A stretch of 64,000 nucleotides of DNA, taken from assembly GCA_947174805.1 (NCBI GenBank), contig CAMWKH010000002.1, positions 62,001 to 126,000 on the forward strand. Direction: 5' to 3'. The notes under the pieces were generated by a model. It searched no databases. It was not told the DNA's origin and saw only the letters and a list, made by a program, of their open reading frames with translations. The position numbers and the translations under genes were made by a program. Positions within the stretch are counted from its first letter, which is position 1; each line of letters starts with the position of its first letter. The DNA comes from an uncultured Roseburia sp. Its GTDB lineage: Bacteria > Bacillota > Clostridia > Lachnospirales > Lachnospiraceae. Below are positions 8,794 through 17,453 of this stretch, piece after piece.

Positions 8794-9561
8794 TCATTTT
8801 GAGGTTTCCGTCCCCTCCAAAGGCTCTCTGGTACCGTAGCTGTCAATATAGCTGTTCACATCTTTTTTAAACTGTTCCCATGCCGAAGGGTATTCCACAA
8901 AATACTTGGGACAGTTTTTTCCTGTCACATCATAGTGGCGGATGACATCCGAAGAATTTAAACCGTAGCGCCCCATTAGCCACGCAATTAGATGCACTAA
9001 TGTTTTATAGGTACTGTCGGTAAATTTCCCCGATTCGTCGGGAATACAGCACTCAATGGAAATGGTGTCGGAATTTCTGTCGTTGGAGGCGTAGGCCACC
9101 TCATTGCAGGGCACGCACTGAATCAGCTCCCCCTCTATCCCTATGACAAAATGGCTGCTGACAGAAGTCTCCCCGGAAAGGGAGAGCCCCTGGAAATAAT
9201 CTCTGTTATTCTGGGCGCTTGTGCCTGGATTTGCCGTGTAATGCACCACTATCCCATTCACCTTTTCAAGGGGAATCCCAGGCCTGGAAAACTCGTTTAC
9301 ATCCAAAAGCTGCACGTCATAATCGGGAGGCGTCTTTACCGTCTTGGGCGGGAGAATCACCTCTTTTACCGTGGGTTTCCCGCTTTTTTTCAAAATAATC
9401 CTACGAACCTGTGCTGCTGTCACAGCTAAAATCACAACAAGAAAAACAGACAAAGCCAGCTTTAAGAAAGCCTCCCGCTGGCGTTTCTTCCGCATTTTTG
9501 CCCGGCGCAGCGCCCTGCGCCTTTCATACTCCAAATCTTCATTTTTGTCATCCACACCCAT
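8794..9561 (-). CDS. Membrane-anchored N-acetylmuramoyl-L-alanine amidase (Amidase_2)
   Basis: 255 aa. A basic cytoplasmic head (RRRALRRAKMRKKR) is followed by one transmembrane segment near residues 33-50, so the catalytic domain faces the wall. The amidase domain begins near residue 100: IVVHYTAN supplies the first zinc ligand; IRHYDVTGKNCP supplies the His and Cys typical of the family; SSHFVIGIEGELIQCVP is the core strand. It would cleave the amide between N-acetylmuramic acid and the stem peptide. The gene starts 4 bp after lysA and is probably cotranscribed with it, a pairing that makes sense for peptidoglycan work. Confidence 0.9.
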   Translation of the reverse strand: MGVDDKNEDLEYERRRALRRAKMRKKRQREAFLKLALSVFLVVILAVTAAQVRRIILKKSGKPTVKEVILPPKTVKTPPDYDVQLLDVNEFSRPGIPLEKVNGIVVHYTANPGTSAQNNRDYFQGLSLSGETSVSSHFVIGIEGELIQCVPCNEVAYASNDRNSDTISIECCIPDESGKFTDSTYKTLVHLIAWLMGRYGLNSSDVIRHYDVTGKNCPKYFVEYPSAWEQFKKDVNSYIDSYGTREPLEGTETSK

Positions 9562-9565
9562 ATTC

Positions 9566-10849
9566 CTACATATCCCCCGGATTTTTCATATCTTTTAAAA
9601 TGTCGAAGCAATCAAAAGTACTGAAATAATCTTCCGGTGTCTCCCTGCGGCGAATCAGCTGAAAACTTCCGTCCTCCTTCAATAAAATCTCCGCAGATTT
9701 CAATTTGCCGTTGTAGTTATATCCCATGGAAAATCCATGGGCGCCGGTGTCATGGATCACCAGTAAATCCCCCTTATCCACCTTGGGAAGCATCCTGTCA
9801 ATGGCAAACTTATCGTTATTTTCACAAAGAGAGCCTGTCACGTCGTACTTATGGTCAAGGGGTTCATTCTCCTTTCCCATAACCGTAATGTGATGGTACG
9901 CCCCATACATGGCAGGGCGCATCAAATTCACCGCACAGGCGTCTGTTCCAATGTACTCTTTATAGGTGTGCTTTTCGTGGATGGCTTTTGTCACCAGACA
10001 GCCGTAGGGCCCCATCATAAACCGTCCCATTTCCGTGTAGATAGCCACATCAGAAAGCCCGGCGGGAACTAAGATTTCCTCATAAACCTTCCGCACCCCC
10101 TCCCCAATCACCCGAATGTCATTTGGGGTTTTATCCTCCTCATAGGGGATGCCCACCCCTCCGGAGAGATTGATGAAACGGATATCACAGCCGGTCTTCT
10201 CCTTAAGTTCCACCACCAGCTCAAATAAGGTCTTTGCCAGCATAGGATAATACTCATTTGTCACTGTATTGCTGGCAAGAAAGGCGTGGACGCCAAAATA
10301 TTTTGCACCTTTCTCTTTTAAAATCTTAAATCCCTCAAAGAGCTGGTCTTTTGTGAATCCGTATTTGGAATCCCCGGGGTTATCCATGATGCCGTTGCTC
10401 ATCTGAAAAATTCCTCCGGGATTAAACCGGCAGCTAATCCTCTCCGGGATATGGCCGATGGTCTTCTCTAAAAATTCTATGTGGGTAAAGTCGTCCAAAT
10501 TAATGGTTGCGCCGATTTTATCTGCAAAAACAAACTCCTCCGCCGGCGTGTCATTGGAGGAAAACATGATTTCATCCCCACAAAAGCCCAGTGCGTCCGA
10601 CAGCATAAGCTCTGTCATAGAAGAACAGTCCACACCGCAGCCGTATTCTTTTAATATATTGATCAAAAAGGGATTTGCATTGGCTTTTACCGCATAGTAT
10701 TCCCGAAAACCCTTATTCCAGGCAAATGCCTCTTGCACTGCCCTGGCATTTTCCCGGATACCCTTTTCGTCATAGAGATGAAAAGGGGTGGGGTAGGTTT
10801 CCGTTATCTCCTCCAATTTTTCTTTTGTAACAAAGGGTTGTTTTTTCAC
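9566..10849 (-). CDS. lysA: Diaminopimelate decarboxylase
   Basis: Makes L-lysine from meso-diaminopimelate with pyridoxal phosphate. I chose the GTG at 10849 (GAGGAGATACTAAA upstream), which gives 427 aa; the longer ORF start would lie inside the upstream terminator. The PLP lysine is in YYAVKANANP, the glycine loop is INLSGGVGIPY, the phosphate-binding region is TEMGRFMMGPYG, and the active-site cysteine is in GSLCENNDKFA. Some residues differ from well-studied LysA, and carboxynorspermidine decarboxylases share the fold. However, the diaminopimelate-type motifs and the adjacent wall amidase favour LysA. Confidence 0.85.
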   Translation of the reverse strand: MKKQPFVTKEKLEEITETYPTPFHLYDEKGIRENARAVQEAFAWNKGFREYYAVKANANPFLINILKEYGCGVDCSSMTELMLSDALGFCGDEIMFSSNDTPAEEFVFADKIGATINLDDFTHIEFLEKTIGHIPERISCRFNPGGIFQMSNGIMDNPGDSKYGFTKDQLFEGFKILKEKGAKYFGVHAFLASNTVTNEYYPMLAKTLFELVVELKEKTGCDIRFINLSGGVGIPYEEDKTPNDIRVIGEGVRKVYEEILVPAGLSDVAIYTEMGRFMMGPYGCLVTKAIHEKHTYKEYIGTDACAVNLMRPAMYGAYHHITVMGKENEPLDHKYDVTGSLCENNDKFAIDRMLPKVDKGDLLVIHDTGAHGFSMGYNYNGKLKSAEILLKEDGSFQLIRRRETPEDYFSTFDCFDILKDMKNPGDM

Positions 10850-10874
10850 TTTAGTATCTCCTCTCTCTAGAAAA

Positions 10875-10899
10875 GAGGGTATGCCTTGGCATACCCTCT
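10875..10899 (-). terminator. Terminator downstream of the hydrogenase unit
   Basis: The minus strand reads GAGGGTATGCC, a short loop, then GGCATACCCTC and TTTTCT. The stem is about 11 bp and lies 18 bp past the stop of the 85-aa gene and before lysA. Confidence 0.75.
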
Positions 10900-10916
10900 C
10901 TGGTATCAGCTGGTCT

Positions 10917-11174
10917 TTAAGAGGGCCAGAAAACATCCCGGCCAATCTCATCTCCAAGCTCTTCAATCACTTTTTTTGCCAGCTCCGCTTTACCCAAGTG
11001 GGTGATAATCACACAGACTTCTTTTGCTCCGTTATACCGTTTCCGCTTCATAACAGACACCTTTTCCCACTCTTCTGCATACGGTACGCCGGCTTTCATC
11101 AGGGCGTACATCACTTTTTCCTTGACATTTAAATCTGCCACACGGCACAATTCTGTATCTGTCGCTGTTTTCAT
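10917..11174 (-). CDS. Small protein of unknown function, in operon with the hydrogenase
   Basis: 85 aa from MKTATDTELCRV. The track's longer start would overlap the hydrogenase stop, whereas this one begins 13 bp after it. I do not recognise the family. It has no signal or membrane segment and only two cysteines, so it is not a ferredoxin. It is rich in Lys and Glu, with a predicted helix-rich start and the strand-like AKEVCVIITHLG. It sits between the hydrogenase and a terminator, so the two form a short transcription unit. That suggests, but does not prove, a role linked to the hydrogenase. Confidence 0.6.
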   Translation of the reverse strand: MKTATDTELCRVADLNVKEKVMYALMKAGVPYAEEWEKVSVMKRKRYNGAKEVCVIITHLGKAELAKKVIEELGDEIGRDVFWPS

Positions 11175-11187
11175 TTCACACCAAAAC

Positions 11188-12669
11188 CTATTCTGCCAAA
11201 CTATTTGTTTCCTCTTCATGCTCTACCCTGTGCATAGAGAATTTATTCATGTCATACTGGCCTAAATTGCCCACAATGGTACGGGTATCCGCCTGGTCAA
11301 TTAAAGCATCTCTGTCTTTCTTTGAAAGCATCTGGTCTTTAAATGCACTGGGACCGCCTACGCAGCCTCCCACACAGGCCATGCCTTCGATAAAGTCCTC
11401 CGTGAGTTTTCCTGCTTTTAACATAAGAAGGGCTTTCTTACACTCTGCGGCGCCGTTGGCCTTGCACACCTTGGGATCACAGTCGTAATCTTTTTCCTTC
11501 ATGTACTCCAACACTGCCGCTGTGACACCGCCGGAATTTCCAAAACGTTTTCCGTAGGTGGAAGACTCCTGGTAATTGTTATCTGCCGGAAGCAGTTCCA
11601 CTCCTTTTGCCTTCATAATAGCGCGAACCTCGCTGTATGTTAAGGCGTAATCCACATTTCCCTCAATATTGTGGTCTTTCGCCTCTGATTTTTTTGCAAT
11701 ACAGGGCCCGATAAATACGGTAACCGCATTGGGCTCTTTCGCTTTAATCATACGGGAAACCGCACACATAGGGGATACTGCTGTGGAAACCTTGTCAAGG
11801 AGTTCCGGATAGTGGTTTTTAATCATATTTACAAAACCGGGACAGCAGGATGTGGTCTTCTTCTCACCTTTCTGGTATGCCTCATACCACTCATCTCCCT
11901 CTGCCTGGGTTGTCATATCCCCTCCAAGGCCGGCCTCAATCAAATCGTCAAACCCTACCAGTTTTGCCGCCTTTTTCCAACTCTCCATTGTGATATCCTG
12001 GCCAAACTGCCCTTCCGTAGCGGGAGCCAAAATGGCGTACACAGGTTTGTCGGATTTAATAGCTTCTATCACGTCCACAATAAAGGTTTTGGAACCGATC
12101 GCACCAAAAGGACATTTATGTATACACAGACCGCAGCGGATACATTTCTTCTCATCGATGACAGAAATGCCGTTTTCGTCATATGTAATAGCGTTTACCG
12201 GACAATTATATTTACAGGGGCGTTTCAATCCCGCAATGGCATGATAGGGACATGCGCTGGCACATTTACCGCACTCCTTACACTTGGATGCATCAATATG
12301 GGAACGCTTTTCCCCAATTGAAATTGCTCCGAACTTGCAGGCATTGATACAAGCCTTTCCAATACAGTTCTGGCAGTTATCCGTTACCACATAACTGGAA
12401 ATGGGACAGTCCTCACAGGCGGAACTGATAACCTGGATAATATTACCGTCATCCACCGCCCCGGGAGCTTTTCCTTCTGCAAGGCGAACCCGCTGGCGGA
12501 TAATTTCTCTCTCTTTGTAAATACAGCACCTGAACTGGGGCTTGGGGCCCGGAACCAGTTTCCCTGCAATATGTTCTTTCTCCTGGTCTAATGTTCCGGC
12601 AAATGCTAATTTAGCCACTTCATACAAAACTTCATGTTTAATTTTAATTACATTCTCGTCAGCGTACAT
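11188..12669 (-). CDS. Monomeric [FeFe]-hydrogenase, group B (CpIII-like)
   Basis: 493 aa from MYADENVIK, chosen because AGGAGAG precedes it. Cysteine-rich ferredoxin-type clusters fill roughly residues 80-210 (CQNCIGKACINACKFGA, CKECGKCASACPYHA, CIRCGLCIHKCPFGA). The H-cluster domain then shows TTSCCPGF, FIGPCIAKKSE and GMACVGGCVGGPS, the three cysteine motifs that hold the H-cluster. Their exact form (SCCPGF, PCIAKK) differs from group A enzymes and matches group B, typified by CpIII of Clostridium pasteurianum. It reversibly interconverts protons and hydrogen using ferredoxin-level electrons. HydEFG maturases are not in the window. Confidence 0.92.
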   Translation of the reverse strand: MYADENVIKIKHEVLYEVAKLAFAGTLDQEKEHIAGKLVPGPKPQFRCCIYKEREIIRQRVRLAEGKAPGAVDDGNIIQVISSACEDCPISSYVVTDNCQNCIGKACINACKFGAISIGEKRSHIDASKCKECGKCASACPYHAIAGLKRPCKYNCPVNAITYDENGISVIDEKKCIRCGLCIHKCPFGAIGSKTFIVDVIEAIKSDKPVYAILAPATEGQFGQDITMESWKKAAKLVGFDDLIEAGLGGDMTTQAEGDEWYEAYQKGEKKTTSCCPGFVNMIKNHYPELLDKVSTAVSPMCAVSRMIKAKEPNAVTVFIGPCIAKKSEAKDHNIEGNVDYALTYSEVRAIMKAKGVELLPADNNYQESSTYGKRFGNSGGVTAAVLEYMKEKDYDCDPKVCKANGAAECKKALLMLKAGKLTEDFIEGMACVGGCVGGPSAFKDQMLSKKDRDALIDQADTRTIVGNLGQYDMNKFSMHRVEHEEETNSLAE

Positions 12670-12706
12670 GGTTCTCTCCTTTTTTCTGATTTTATATGGC
12701 CCTGCT

Positions 12707-12735
12707 ATTATAACATCATAATAGGGATTTTTCAA
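12707..12735 (-). promoter_or_regulatory. Hydrogenase promoter
   Basis: On the minus strand TTGAAA (12730-12735) and TATAAT (12707-12712) are 17 bp apart. The start codon is about 40 bp downstream. Confidence 0.75.
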
Positions 12736-12768
12736 GACATGGCATGAACTTCCTTTTTCAACCCTTAT

Positions 12769-13278
12769 CTAAAAATGATATAAATAGATAAGATAGATAT
12801 CCTCCTGCCCTGCCTGGATAAATCCGCAGGAGCGGGCGGTTTTCAAAGAGGGAAAATTGGAAGGCAGGATCCGAAGCCTTGCCCCGGTGCAAAAGGGACA
12901 CTCATACAGCCAGTCAAGAAATGCCAAAAGAGCCTCCGACATATACCCCTTCCGGCGAAATTCCCTTGCCATGGCATACCCAAGCTCCACCATGCCATCC
13001 TCCCCCGGCAGCCCCTTTGAGCCGATGATGCCGATATTTTCCCCTGATTTTTTTACAATCCGCCAGTATGTATACCAGGGGTGAATTTCCTTCGGCAATT
13101 TTTTCATTTTCGATAGTTTGCTCCGCAAGGCCCGGCGTATCACAGGTGAGAGCACCGATTCCGGGAAAAAATCCTGCCCTTCTTCAAGCAATTCCCATAA
13201 GGCTTCTTCCCCCATGGGGTAAAGCGCCAGCCTCCGGCTCTCCACCACATCCGGCATGGAAAATTCACTGCCCTGCAA
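12769..13278 (-). CDS. GNAT-family N-acetyltransferase
   Basis: 169 aa; starts with TTG at 13278, supported by AGGAG about 11 bp upstream. The acetyl-CoA loop is visible as LGYAMAREFRRKGYMSEALLAFLDW, and the domain ends in the usual NFPSLKTARSCGF. The family resembles RimJ/RimL-type acetyltransferases, but the acceptor cannot be told from sequence. It overlaps the 77-aa gene upstream by 14 bp, so the two are translated together downstream of the hem genes. Confidence 0.8.
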   Translation of the reverse strand: MQGSEFSMPDVVESRRLALYPMGEEALWELLEEGQDFFPESVLSPVIRRALRSKLSKMKKLPKEIHPWYTYWRIVKKSGENIGIIGSKGLPGEDGMVELGYAMAREFRRKGYMSEALLAFLDWLYECPFCTGARLRILPSNFPSLKTARSCGFIQAGQEDIYLIYLYHF

Positions 13279-13498
13279 TATTTCTTATCTCCTGGAACAA
13301 CTGCAGGTCATCGGCAGTGACTTTTAAATTGGAGGCTATGGTATCACCGTTTGCTTTTGTGATTTTTACTTCAATAATTGTTCCCTCATCTATGGACGAA
13401 GCCGACGCCGCCTGCAAAAATTTAGGGAACTTGGGATGATTTGCAACAAACCTGTCCCACAATGCTTTCATCTGAAATAGTGACGCTGGATTTATCAT
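13265..13498 (-). CDS. Small conserved-looking protein of unknown function
   Basis: 77 aa with a good ribosome site (GAGAGGAG) before the ATG. The N-terminus MINPASLFQMKALWDRFVANHPKFPKFL looks helical. The middle, EGTIIEVKITKANGDTIASNLKV, looks like two strands. There is no signal peptide, membrane helix or cysteine. It starts 41 bp after hemL and overlaps the GNAT gene. I do not recognise the family and assign no function. Confidence 0.6.
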   Translation of the reverse strand: MINPASLFQMKALWDRFVANHPKFPKFLQAASASSIDEGTIIEVKITKANGDTIASNLKVTADDLQLFQEIRNIAGQ

Positions 13499-13539
13499 AA
13501 TATTTTTCTCCTCTCATTTTTACTTTATGCTATAAAAAA

Positions 13540-14823
13540 CTAAAATCCCCTGGAAAATCCCTCCTGGATAACGGCTAGCGTGCCGCTAAGCTGCTCTTTT
13601 GTGTGGGCAAGGGACAAAAACATCGCCTCAAACTGGGAGGGAGCCACATAGATCCCATGAGAAACCATGTACCTGGCATACCGGGCAAAAGCCTCTGTAT
13701 CCGCTGTCTTTGCACTGACATAATCTAAAACTTCCCCCTGGGCAAAGAAAATGCTGCCCAGAGAACCAATATGGTTTACCCTGCAGTTCTTCCCGGACTT
13801 AGAAATAATTTTTTCAATCTCACGAAAAAATTCATCCCCTTTTTCATTCAGCTGGCTGTAATATTCGGGATGCTCTTTTAAAATGCCAAGCTGGGCGAGC
13901 CCCGCCGCCATAGCGACAGGATTCCCGCTCAATGTTCCCGCCTGATACACAGGCCCTACGGGGGCTACCGTCTCCATAATCTCTCTTTTTCCGCCGTACG
14001 CCCCCACAGGCATTCCGGCGCCTATGATTTTTCCCATGGTTGTCAAATCCGGCATCACATGGAAATATTCCTGTGCCCCTCCGGGAGCAAGACGAAATCC
14101 CGTGATAACCTCGTCAAAAATCAAAACTGCGCCGTAAGCATCGCAGAGTTTCCGGAGGCCTTCTAAAAACCCGGGCTGGGGAAGGACAACCCCCATATTT
14201 GCCGCCACCGGCTCCACCACAACAGCTGCGATTTCCTCCCCTTGGCGTTTCATATGGTCTTCTACTTCCTCCAGATGATTGTAGGGTGCCGTTAAAGTAT
14301 CTCCTGTGACACTTTTTGGCACCCCGGCGCAGTCCGGAACCCCCGACGTCATAACCCCGGAGCCTGCCGCCACCAAAAGCCCGTCGGAGTGGCCGTGATA
14401 GCACCCGTCAAATTTTATTATTTTATCCCGCCTTGTGTATCCCCTGGCCGCCCGGATTGCGCTCATCACCGCCTCCGTGCCGGAATTTACCATGCGCACC
14501 ATCTCCACAGAGGGGACCATAGAGGCGATTAATTTTGCCATTTCCACTTCTATTTTTGCCAGCGCCCCGAAACTTAATCCATTTTTGGCCGCATTTACCA
14601 CACTCTCATAGACTTTTGGATGGTTGTGGCCCAAAACCATCGGCCCCCAGGAACACACAAAATCAATGTAGGAATTTCCGTCCTCATCCCACAAAACAGC
14701 CTTATCCCCTCTTTTTATCACAGGGGGCGTGCTCCCAATGGACTGAAACGCCCGCACAGGGGAATTGACTCCCCCGGGGATATATTTTTTCCCCTCATTA
14801 AAAATATCCTGCGAATTCTTCAT
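13540..14823 (-). CDS. hemL: Glutamate-1-semialdehyde 2,1-aminomutase
   Basis: 427 aa from MKNSQDIFNEG, with GGAGGGA directly upstream; the track start is 12 codons too early. PLP enzyme that converts glutamate 1-semialdehyde to 5-aminolevulinate, the second step of the C5 pathway begun by hemA in this cluster. Signatures: YIPGGVNSPVRAF at the N-terminus, MVNSGTEAVMSAIR, YHGHSDG, the cofactor stretch LIFDEVITGFR, and the lysine in TTMGKIIGAGMPVGAYGG. It is the last tetrapyrrole gene of the run, 35 bp after hemB. Confidence 0.97.
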   Translation of the reverse strand: MKNSQDIFNEGKKYIPGGVNSPVRAFQSIGSTPPVIKRGDKAVLWDEDGNSYIDFVCSWGPMVLGHNHPKVYESVVNAAKNGLSFGALAKIEVEMAKLIASMVPSVEMVRMVNSGTEAVMSAIRAARGYTRRDKIIKFDGCYHGHSDGLLVAAGSGVMTSGVPDCAGVPKSVTGDTLTAPYNHLEEVEDHMKRQGEEIAAVVVEPVAANMGVVLPQPGFLEGLRKLCDAYGAVLIFDEVITGFRLAPGGAQEYFHVMPDLTTMGKIIGAGMPVGAYGGKREIMETVAPVGPVYQAGTLSGNPVAMAAGLAQLGILKEHPEYYSQLNEKGDEFFREIEKIISKSGKNCRVNHIGSLGSIFFAQGEVLDYVSAKTADTEAFARYARYMVSHGIYVAPSQFEAMFLSLAHTKEQLSGTLAVIQEGFSRGF

Positions 14824-14858
14824 ATTCCCTCCTGTCCAAATTTTAGCTTTCCTTTGCA

Positions 14859-15842
14859 TTAACCAATCAGTCCCCGGTCCATATACCCTGCCAGCTCTTT
14901 TGCAAAGTAGGTGAGATAAATATCCGTCCCTGCCCGGAAGGCACAGGCCGCCATTTCACATATCATGCGCTCCTGGGAGAGCCATCCCATTTTTGCAGCC
15001 GCTTTTACCATGGCATATTCCCCGCTGACACTGTAGGATGCCACAGGAACTTGGACATGATCTTTGATTTCCCGTATCAAATCCCCGTAAGCCATGGCAG
15101 GCTTTACCATGACAATATCCGCACCCTCCCCCACATCAAGGGCCGCTTCCCGCAAAGCCTCCCTTCTGTTGTGGAAATCCATCTGGTAAGTCTTCCTGTC
15201 CCCAAAAGCCGGGGCACTGTCAGCCGCTTCCCGAAAGGGGCCGTAAAAAGCCGAGGCAAATTTTACGGAGTAGGCCATAATGGGAATATGGGCAAAACCG
15301 TTTGTATCCAATATCCGGCGGATTGCCCCCACCCTGCCGTCCATCATATCCGAAGGGGCTACCATGTCCGCTCCTGCCTGAACCTGGGACAGGGCTGTTT
15401 TTGCCAAACACTCCAAGGTTTTATCATTGTCCACATCATTCCCCTTTAAAATCCCGCAGTGCCCGTGGGAAGTGTATTCGCACATGCACACATCCCCGAT
15501 AAGATACATCCCCGGCAGATGCCGCTTTGCCTGGGCAAAAGCTTTCTGCACAATCCCGTCCCTTGCATAAGCCATCGTACCCATCTCATCTTTTTTGTCC
15601 GGGATTCCAAAAAACATCACAGAATTTACCCCGGCATCCATAAGCTCCTCCAGCTTCTCCCCCATGCGGTCAACACTGTAACGGTACTGTCCCGGCATAG
15701 AGGAAATTTCCTCTTTAATATTTTCACCCTCTGTCACAAACATGGGATATACAAGGGAAGATTTATCCATCCTGGTTTCCCGCACCATTTTTCTTAATGT
15801 TTCACTGCTTCTAAGACGCCTGGGGCGTATTGTCAAATCCAT
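14859..15842 (-). CDS. hemB: Porphobilinogen synthase (5-aminolevulinate dehydratase)
   Basis: 327 aa from MDLTIRPRRLRS, which has GGAGG 6 bp upstream. Condenses two 5-aminolevulinates to porphobilinogen. The two Schiff-base lysines are in YSVKFASAFYGPFREA and IVMVKPAMAYGD. The metal site DVCMCEYTSHGHCG carries the three cysteines of the zinc-dependent class. It lies 22 bp after cobA-hemD in the same operon. Confidence 0.97.
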   Translation of the reverse strand: MDLTIRPRRLRSSETLRKMVRETRMDKSSLVYPMFVTEGENIKEEISSMPGQYRYSVDRMGEKLEELMDAGVNSVMFFGIPDKKDEMGTMAYARDGIVQKAFAQAKRHLPGMYLIGDVCMCEYTSHGHCGILKGNDVDNDKTLECLAKTALSQVQAGADMVAPSDMMDGRVGAIRRILDTNGFAHIPIMAYSVKFASAFYGPFREAADSAPAFGDRKTYQMDFHNRREALREAALDVGEGADIVMVKPAMAYGDLIREIKDHVQVPVASYSVSGEYAMVKAAAKMGWLSQERMICEMAACAFRAGTDIYLTYFAKELAGYMDRGLIG

Positions 15843-15864
15843 AATTTCCTCCATTCTGCGGGTT

Positions 15865-17382
15865 TTATGCACCGCAGGCAGCCCGCTTGCTGTCCTCTAA
15901 GATTTCCTCCACCAAAGCCTCCACGGAAGCCTCTTTTGCCACTGCGCATTTCATGCCGGACTTTTCCGCTTCCTTCGCCGTTTTCTCCCCGATACAGTAG
16001 GCCCGCACCAAAGACACATCCGCCTCCCCTGCCATAGCCAGAAATCCCCTTACAGTGGAAGCGCTGGTAAATACCGCCGCCGTCACTTCCCCTGTCCTTA
16101 TCTCCTCCTCCAAATTTATCAGAGGATGTTTGCCAGGCACCGTGTCATACAGGGGAATCTCCGTCACCTGAATGTCCCTTCTCCCCGCCAGTTCCTGTGT
16201 AAGTTCAGGGCCTGCCGCCCTGGCCCTGGGCAGTAAAATCTTCGCATTTTCCTTTGCCGAATTCCGCAGCAAAATCCCAAGGGATGTTCCGTCATACACT
16301 TGCGGAACATAGTCAGGATAAAGTCCTCTCTCCCTCAGCACCCGGGCTGTACCCTCTCCGATGGCAGCCAGCTGTACCCCGAAAAGGCGCCGGATATCCA
16401 TTTTCATTTTTTGCATATAGCGGAAAAAATACTCCGCTCCCGTGGGGGAGGTAAGGGCGAGAATATCAAAAGAGGAAATCCTGCACAAGGCTTCTTCCAA
16501 TTCCCTGTTTTCCTCCCGAAAAACAGTGGAGACAGCGGGCAGCTCAATGACCTCCGCCCCAAGCTCCTTAAGTTTCTCTGAAAGTTTTTCTGTGCGCTCC
16601 TTGGGCCTGGTCAAAACATACCGTCGCCCTGACAAAGGAAGATCTGTTCTCCAGTGAAGCTTCTCCATACAGGCGCACACCTGCCCCGCCACAATCACTG
16701 CCGGAGTTTTTACCCCCTCCTTTTTGACCTTTTCCGGAAGGGTTTTTAGCGTTCCCAGAATCTCTTTCTGCATTGCCGTAGTCCCAAGGCTCACAAGGGC
16801 CGCCGGGGTATCCTCCGCCATCCCTCCAAAGAGAAGCCCCTGGCAGATTTCCGGCAAAGCAGACACTCCCATGAGAAACACACAGGTTCCCCCCGCCGCT
16901 GTTAATGCCTTAAAATCAATATCCAAAGGCATATCCTCTTTTTTATGCCCTGTTATGATATGGACCATAGAAGCCATATCCCGGTGGGTGACCGGAATCC
17001 CTGCATAGGCAGGCACTGCAAGGGCGGAGGTAACTCCCGGAACAATTTCAAAAGGAATCCCTCTCTCCCTTAGATAAAATGCCTCCTCCCCTCCTCTGCC
17101 AAAAAGAAAAGGGTCTCCCCCCTTTAACCTTACCACCTGTTTTCCCTCACCTGCAAGCTTTGCCAGAGTTCTGTTTATCTCCTCCTGGGGCATGGTATGC
17201 CTTCCCCCCCGTTTTCCCACGTCCACAGACCGGGCAGAAGGGGGAATCATTGCAAGAATCCCTTTTCCCAAAAGCCTGTCGTAGACAACGGTCTCTGCGG
17301 ACTCTATTAATTTCTTTGCCTTTACCGTCAAAAGGGACACATCCCCCGGACCTGCCCCCACCAGAAACACTTTTCCTGCCAT
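15865..17382 (-). CDS. cobA-hemD: Uroporphyrinogen-III C-methyltransferase / uroporphyrinogen-III synthase fusion
   Basis: 505 aa; ATG at 17382 chosen for the AAAGGA 6-7 bp upstream. Residues 1 to about 245 are SUMT: GAGPGDVSLLT, VVYDRLL, RLKGGDPFLFGRGGEE and VPGVTSALAVPAYAGIPVTHR are the S-adenosylmethionine methylase signatures. Residues from about 250 are the HemD synthase (YVLTRPKERTEKL, LTSPTGAEYFF, AIGEGTARVL, VFTSASTVRGFL). The protein closes the tetrapyrrole ring and methylates it to precorrin-2, committing it to siroheme or corrinoids. The same fusion is known in several clostridia. Confidence 0.95.
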   Translation of the reverse strand: MAGKVFLVGAGPGDVSLLTVKAKKLIESAETVVYDRLLGKGILAMIPPSARSVDVGKRGGRHTMPQEEINRTLAKLAGEGKQVVRLKGGDPFLFGRGGEEAFYLRERGIPFEIVPGVTSALAVPAYAGIPVTHRDMASMVHIITGHKKEDMPLDIDFKALTAAGGTCVFLMGVSALPEICQGLLFGGMAEDTPAALVSLGTTAMQKEILGTLKTLPEKVKKEGVKTPAVIVAGQVCACMEKLHWRTDLPLSGRRYVLTRPKERTEKLSEKLKELGAEVIELPAVSTVFREENRELEEALCRISSFDILALTSPTGAEYFFRYMQKMKMDIRRLFGVQLAAIGEGTARVLRERGLYPDYVPQVYDGTSLGILLRNSAKENAKILLPRARAAGPELTQELAGRRDIQVTEIPLYDTVPGKHPLINLEEEIRTGEVTAAVFTSASTVRGFLAMAGEADVSLVRAYCIGEKTAKEAEKSGMKCAVAKEASVEALVEEILEDSKRAACGA

Positions 17383-17453
17383 ATCCATTCCTTTCCTATA
17401 CCAAACCATGCACTGGGCAAATGCAAAGTGCATCCACTTCCACAGACCAAGGC

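Noticed and set aside
9566-10966. Longer N-terminus for lysA as given in the track
   Set aside because: It would be translated through the upstream terminator and part of the neighbouring gene; the GTG at 10849 has the ribosome site.
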